Shown here: piece by piece, positions 59,777-64,000 of the stretch | How the letters are laid out: each line of letters opens with the position of its first letter | How positions within the stretch are numbered: position 1 is the first letter of the stretch | Source of the DNA: Klebsiella quasivariicola | Lineage (GTDB): Bacteria > Pseudomonadota > Gammaproteobacteria > Enterobacterales > Enterobacteriaceae | Length of the DNA stretch: 64,000 nucleotides | Assembly (NCBI RefSeq): GCF_002269255.1 | Contig: NZ_CP022823.1 | Location: 1,178,001 to 1,242,000 of the forward strand | Direction of reading: 5' to 3' | Notes under the pieces: generated by a model | What the model was told of the DNA's origin: nothing | The model's database searches: none | What the model saw: the letters and a program-made list of their open reading frames with translations, nothing else | Program-made: the position numbers and the translations under genes

Positions 59777-60871
59777 ATGAAATCTGTTTTTCGTCTTCTT
59801 CCTTTTCTTTTTCTGCTGGCGCTGGGCGGCTATCTCCCTGGCGTGCGGGCTGAAACCTGCCGGGCGAATATCGGCCAGACCACGGTCAATATCCCTAATA
59901 TCAAATATTTGCCCACGCTACCGGTTAATACCCAGATGACCAGCGCGATGGCCGATAACGGCAGCGGGATCCCCTTTTCCTGCGATCTGCAGCTGCCGAC
60001 GGCGAGCGCCAAACGTATCGTTTATAAACAGCTGAAAACCGGCGGCTCGCCGGTGGTGATTAACGGGCAGCACGTCTATCCCAGCGCCATCGACGGCATC
60101 GGCTACGCGCTCAGTTTCCAGTGCGCGGGGGGCCCGATGCGCGCCATCGATGGCAGCCACGCCGTCGGCGGCGAGACGGTGGTGGTCTGCGACAGCGCGA
60201 TGCTCCCGGCGCTGATGACGCAGCAGCAAACGACGGTCAGGATCGCGGTCACCTTCTATAAAACCGGCACGGTACAGCTGGCGGACGGGACACATACCAA
60301 CTCGCCGTCGCTGCCGCAGGTGGGTGAGATGACCATTGAGCAGCAGGCCAGCGGAAGCGCCAGCTACGTTGCCAGCACGCCGGTGAGTATTGATATGGCC
60401 GCCCTGAACGTAGACATCGGCAGCAGCGGCAGCTGTCAGGTGGCGACATCGACGATCCACGTCAGTCTGGGCGCGGTTAACCGGGCGGAATTTCATGGCA
60501 AAGGGACCACCGGCGGCCAGGCGAAGCGCTTTTCGATCCCGGTGTTCTGTCCGTCGCCGACCGATGTGCGCATCGGTTTTTTCGGCGTCACGGTGGAGAG
60601 CGATACCCTGGCGCTGAGCCAGGCCAGCAACAGCGCCAGCGGCGTCGGTGTGAAGCTGACCTACGGCAATAACGCCGGCGCGGCGGTCTCTGATGGCACC
60701 AGCGTCAAGATCAATGAGGCCAGCAACTTGCCGATCCTGAAAAGGGTGACCGGCGCCAACGCCGGTACCGCCGAAGCGATCAATTTTAACGCCCAGTATG
60801 TGCAGACTGACGCCACGGTGGCGGCGGGCACGGCCAACAGCATGGTGACCTTCGCTCTGGAGTATAACTAG
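59777..60871 (+). CDS. Fimbrial tip adhesin (two-domain)
   Basis: A 364-residue secreted protein: signal peptide ending GVRA-ETCRANIG (about 25), an N-terminal domain of some 190 residues without clear match, and a C-terminal pilin domain (from about 210: GSSGSCQVATSTIHVSLGAV ... VTFALEYN). Length and position at the end of the operon suggest the receptor-binding tip protein. Receptor unknown. Confidence 0.85.
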   Translation: MKSVFRLLPFLFLLALGGYLPGVRAETCRANIGQTTVNIPNIKYLPTLPVNTQMTSAMADNGSGIPFSCDLQLPTASAKRIVYKQLKTGGSPVVINGQHVYPSAIDGIGYALSFQCAGGPMRAIDGSHAVGGETVVVCDSAMLPALMTQQQTTVRIAVTFYKTGTVQLADGTHTNSPSLPQVGEMTIEQQASGSASYVASTPVSIDMAALNVDIGSSGSCQVATSTIHVSLGAVNRAEFHGKGTTGGQAKRFSIPVFCPSPTDVRIGFFGVTVESDTLALSQASNSASGVGVKLTYGNNAGAAVSDGTSVKINEASNLPILKRVTGANAGTAEAINFNAQYVQTDATVAAGTANSMVTFALEYN

Positions 60872-60883
60872 CCCGGTGCGGCG

Positions 60884-61912
60884 TTATTCAAAGGTCACGG
60901 TGATTTTGGCGGTCGCGGAAAAAGGCCCCAGCTTCGGCGTTCTCGACAACCAGAGCAGCCCCGCCGTATAGGTACTCGCAAGGGTCGCGCCCGTTGCCAG
61001 CGTAAAGTGAATCGGAGCATTCATCTCAATACGTGGAAGCATACTGGCGTTTGGCGAGATGACAATGCCGAAGCCGCTGTCCGGCTGCGGCAAAATAATC
61101 GCGCTCTCCTGTATCGTATTGGTGGTGCTAAACGTAGCAAGCATAGGTTCGGTCCCGCAATCACTGCCGTTACCCTGCTTGACCAGACCATAGGTGACGG
61201 TAAAGGGGCGTGTTTTTTCATAGTAGCCCGGTCGGGCGTTACCGGCAGGAATATCGCCAAAGTTAATTTCGCTTGGCGAAATAGATACCGTGGGGACGCA
61301 GGCCATTGTTCTGATACGGTTCAGGCCGGTAATGAAAAGATTATAGTTGGCGCCAGCGGTGCCGTTACGTAGACCGCCTTGGCCATCTACCTGAAAAAGC
61401 GACAATTTTAGGTTATCGTCTATTTTACCATCCCCGGTCACGCTGCGGCCCGTCGAGATGATATAGACCTGGTAAACCAGGCTGAATGTCTGCCCAATGG
61501 CCGGGGACTTACAGGTATTCCCGCTTTTATCACATAGCGTCGCCGGGCCAATCTCCACCGATTTTTTATTTTGTAGCAGATAGTCGATGCCGTTGTAAGT
61601 AATGCCTACCTGGATAAAGTTGGGCAAGCTGCTGGCTTTATTTTCCGGATCCAGCCAGAAATAGGCGCTTTCACCGTTCGGAAAATTATCGGTATCTTCG
61701 CAACTGAAGGTGGCGGTAATAGGACTGGAGACCCATATCTTTTTATTGGCAATAAGCTCGCTGCTGGAGACTTTAATGATGCTCTCGATATTCACGACTT
61801 CGCTGATCGTGGACGAGGTGGTCTTGCAGGTCAGCGCCTGCGCCGGGAAGGCGCTCAGCGTGAACAGAACGGAAAGCCATGTCAGAAATAACGTATCGCT
61901 AAGTCGGCGCAT
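60884..61912 (-). CDS. Fimbrial tip protein of the second, opposing cluster
   Basis: A 342-residue secreted protein with a signal peptide ending PAQA-LTCKTTSS (about 26). The N-terminal half has its own Cys pairs (FSCEDTDN, CDKSGNTC) and the C-terminal half is pilin-like (ACVPTVSISPSEINFGDIPAG ... FSATAKITVTFE). It starts two bases after the usher stop and ends 12 bases from the end of the adhesin of the first cluster. Likely the tip adhesin. It is AT-richer than its neighbours in its first part. Confidence 0.8.
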   Translation of the reverse strand: MRRLSDTLFLTWLSVLFTLSAFPAQALTCKTTSSTISEVVNIESIIKVSSSELIANKKIWVSSPITATFSCEDTDNFPNGESAYFWLDPENKASSLPNFIQVGITYNGIDYLLQNKKSVEIGPATLCDKSGNTCKSPAIGQTFSLVYQVYIISTGRSVTGDGKIDDNLKLSLFQVDGQGGLRNGTAGANYNLFITGLNRIRTMACVPTVSISPSEINFGDIPAGNARPGYYEKTRPFTVTYGLVKQGNGSDCGTEPMLATFSTTNTIQESAIILPQPDSGFGIVISPNASMLPRIEMNAPIHFTLATGATLASTYTAGLLWLSRTPKLGPFSATAKITVTFE

Positions 61913-61914
61913 AA

Positions 61915-64000
61915 TTACCTCGAGGGGGTTACTGTGCAGATTAAGGATAATTCACGCCAGGCCGTCGCCTGCTGAGGCTCCTGGCGCAGTTCGGGCAGGG
62001 TGATTTCGCAGCTTTGCTGGTGCGTTTCGCCCCATTTTATCTGCAGTTTTTCGCCTGAATCGACGCCGCTGACATAGACATCTCCTCCCGGGCCGACCAG
62101 ACCATTGCTGATCCCACTGGCGCGATAGAGCTCGGCGCCCAATGGTGGATAGCTGCCGTCGGCGAGGGTGGTGTGGATCAGCACGCTATATCCCCGGAAC
62201 GTATCAAAGCGCACCCGGGTAATTGCCCCGCGGGTAGGCACGGTATCCGCCACTGCGTTAGGGACATCAAGAAAGGCATCGAAGTCCTGAGGGTTGAGCG
62301 CGACAGAATTGACCCGATAGGGAACGCTTTGTGGTACGACCGCGTAGCCGAATGGATCGATGCGCACGCCGGTCTGATTCTCTATCCCTACCCCCTGAGC
62401 GTCTTTGGCTTCCACCAGCGCAAAGGTTGAGCCCAGCGGTTGCGAGAGGGTAACGCCGCCGCGGTGTGCCACCACGCCGCCGCTCAGATTCAGACTCGCC
62501 TGACGATGGCTTTTGCTGTAGGCGTAGCCGGTATACAGGTTACCGTACTGGCCGAGATAACCCAGGCTGGCGCTGTTGGTGGTATGGCTGGTGTCATCAT
62601 AGGCGCTGGTGACGGCCCAGCTCAGGCGACCATCATCGAGCAGAGTGCCGTTTACCCCAGCCTGCCCGGACGTGCCAGACGATTTACTGTGGGCGAGGGT
62701 AAATGCGGTATTGATCCGGCGATCTTCTTGCAGAGTAAAAGGGATGGAAACGCGCAGTGTGATGCTATTGTCATCATGCGTGAAGTGGCTACGCGTATTC
62801 TGATAGTACAGACCATAGTTCACGTTATGGATAGTGCTGTTAAAGCCCGCCTGCAGAGAGATATCGCTTCCTGAGCTATTCCAGTAATTTTGCTGGCTGA
62901 AGTTAAGGAAGAAAGCGCTGTTCTTACCGAGAGTTTGCCGGGCAGAAATATCAAAGCGATGCTTTTTATTATAAAACCAGGACGTGTAATAGTGTTGGGG
63001 AGCGCTTGCCTGCCAGCTTTCGTCTTCGTCAGAGGGCCAGTAATCATTTTCGTACAGGCCATTGTGCCAGCGTCGACGCTCGTTAACCGCATCGCTGAGG
63101 CTATAATAACCTGCGGTTGAGTAACGGTAGCCCGCGATTTGAAAGTCGGTCTTGCTTGATAAAAAGGATTTAGCATACAGAAAACGCACGCTCCCTCCCT
63201 GCTTGCGCTGGCCATTCGCCAGCGTCGTTCCCGCCAGCGTATAGTCGGCTGAGAGGGCGCCAATCTCCCCCAGATTGCTACCGACGCCAAAGGCGCCGGC
63301 GCGATAGTTCTCCGCTGCAAGGGCGCCACCGTATAGTGTGAAGGTATTATTCAGACCATAAGAGAGCGAGCTTTGCATCAGGGCGGGGGCATAGCCGTCA
63401 GCACCGTCATGATACTTACCCGCCGACAGCTGATAATTCCATTGGCCTGCCCGCACCAGCTGTGGCAGGGTGGTGTAGGCGACAGTAAAGGTCGTCTGGC
63501 TACCGTCGGCTTCAATGACGGTCACGTAGAAATCACCGCTGCGGTTAACGGCGCTGATATCATTTAGCTCAAAGGGACCGGCTGGGACGTTCTCGCTGTA
63601 AATCAGATAGTTGTTCTGCCGAACTTCCACCCGGGCGTTGCTGTTGGCCACACCGCGAATGACCGGCGCGAAGCCGGTCTGGCTGCTGGGGCGCATTTCG
63701 ACATCGGTGCCAAGCTGTACGCCGCGAAACTGGACGCTATCGAAGACGCTGTTGTCGGTACTGGTCTGGCCGACGACAAGCCGGCTGCGCCAGGGAATGA
63801 TGTTCGTTTCCGCCCAACTGGCGATGCTTTGCCACTTATCCGCCTGCCCGCTGAACTTATTCCAGTAGGCATTATTGCGAAATCGCCACGATGCAATATT
63901 GATCCCGCTGTTTAGCGAAAGATATTGATACTGGTGGCTGCCCCCATCGCCATTATTGGCATCGGTAGAATAGCTGTAGTTGACGAAAGCAGCGTTAATA
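61915..64000 (-). CDS. Fimbrial outer-membrane usher of the second cluster, 5' end beyond the window
   Basis: The frame is open without a stop from the right edge of the window to 61915, giving about 695 residues and lacking the N terminus. Visible parts: NSGINIASWRFRNNAYWNKF and FDSVQFRGVQLGTDVEMRPS of the barrel, the usher signature SSQTGFAPVIRGVANSNARVEV, and the C-terminal Cys pair (QQSCEITLPE ... SLICTV). An internal Met at 63696 is not the start. It heads a leftward cluster whose pilin and chaperone genes should lie right of this window. Confidence 0.93.
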   Translation of the reverse strand, partial: INAAFVNYSYSTDANNGDGGSHQYQYLSLNSGINIASWRFRNNAYWNKFSGQADKWQSIASWAETNIIPWRSRLVVGQTSTDNSVFDSVQFRGVQLGTDVEMRPSSQTGFAPVIRGVANSNARVEVRQNNYLIYSENVPAGPFELNDISAVNRSGDFYVTVIEADGSQTTFTVAYTTLPQLVRAGQWNYQLSAGKYHDGADGYAPALMQSSLSYGLNNTFTLYGGALAAENYRAGAFGVGSNLGEIGALSADYTLAGTTLANGQRKQGGSVRFLYAKSFLSSKTDFQIAGYRYSTAGYYSLSDAVNERRRWHNGLYENDYWPSDEDESWQASAPQHYYTSWFYNKKHRFDISARQTLGKNSAFFLNFSQQNYWNSSGSDISLQAGFNSTIHNVNYGLYYQNTRSHFTHDDNSITLRVSIPFTLQEDRRINTAFTLAHSKSSGTSGQAGVNGTLLDDGRLSWAVTSAYDDTSHTTNSASLGYLGQYGNLYTGYAYSKSHRQASLNLSGGVVAHRGGVTLSQPLGSTFALVEAKDAQGVGIENQTGVRIDPFGYAVVPQSVPYRVNSVALNPQDFDAFLDVPNAVADTVPTRGAITRVRFDTFRGYSVLIHTTLADGSYPPLGAELYRASGISNGLVGPGGDVYVSGVDSGEKLQIKWGETHQQSCEITLPELRQEPQQATAWRELSLICTVTPSR

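Noticed and set aside
1..64000. CRISPR array or prophage
   Set aside because: No regular spaced repeats, cas genes, integrase or phage structural genes were seen.

Overview
This is a chromosomal window from an enterobacterium, most likely the Klebsiella pneumoniae complex. The backbone follows the E. coli order almost gene for gene: hypF, norWVR, gutQ-srlRMDBEA, mltB, pncC-recA-recX-alaS-csrA, the serV/argVYZQ tRNA cluster, yqaBA-gshA-micA-luxS, emrBAR-ygaHZ, proXWV, nrdFEIH, ygaM-ygaC-alaE-stpA and ygaPV. Into this are placed genes typical of Klebsiella: a nickel permease beside hypF, a zinc-type ABC operon after mltB, a BON lipoprotein, a second type of 2-isopropylmalate synthase, lpxO, an AcoR-type regulator with an aldehyde dehydrogenase, and two chaperone-usher fimbrial clusters. 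REP-type palindromes fill many gaps. All identifications come from reading the sequence and recalling the families; no search was run.

Layout. 1-1215: end of hypF and a NiCoT nickel permease. 1312-5628: nitric-oxide detoxification (norVW) and its divergent regulator norR, with sigma-54 and NorR sites between them. 5591-10570: the sorbitol (glucitol) PTS operon, read leftward. 10847-13531: mltB, then an IS110-family (IS1111 group) insertion sequence inserted into a REP element. 13826-16382: a Zur-like palindrome, a 35-residue membrane peptide and a three-gene metal ABC transporter. 16522-22163: pncC, SOS-controlled recA-recX, alaS and csrA. 22490-23465: one tRNA-Ser and four identical tRNA-Arg genes with duplicated spacers. 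23688-27422: BON lipoprotein, yqaB, yqaA, gshA, the sRNA MicA on the minus strand, and luxS. 27475-34578: AraC regulator, LeuA-like enzyme, emrRAB and ygaZH. 34774-42328: the proVWX osmoprotectant transporter and the nrdHIEF ribonucleotide reductase, both leftward, the latter with paired NrdR boxes. 42391-49103: an AhpD-like protein with a divergent MocR regulator, ygaM, ygaC, alaE, stpA, lpxO, ygaP and ygaV. 49179-55035: azoreductase/LysR pair, a PAP2 phosphatase, and the regulator/aldehyde dehydrogenase pair. 55640-64000: two convergent fimbrial operons, the second cut by the window end.

The feature that most rewards a second look is the IS1111-group element. Its transposase belongs to the RNA-guided family, its long 3' noncoding end is where the guide RNA (seekRNA/bridge RNA) should lie, and its target can be reconstructed as a REP palindrome of a kind repeated elsewhere in the window. 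Other points of note are the unannotated 35-residue peptide translationally coupled to the metal transporter, the 30-residue ORF just ahead of the major pilin, a 12-base word shared by the srlA and srlR upstream regions (candidate SrlR operator), and truncated tRNA-Arg 3' ends embedded in a duplicated 132-bp spacer.
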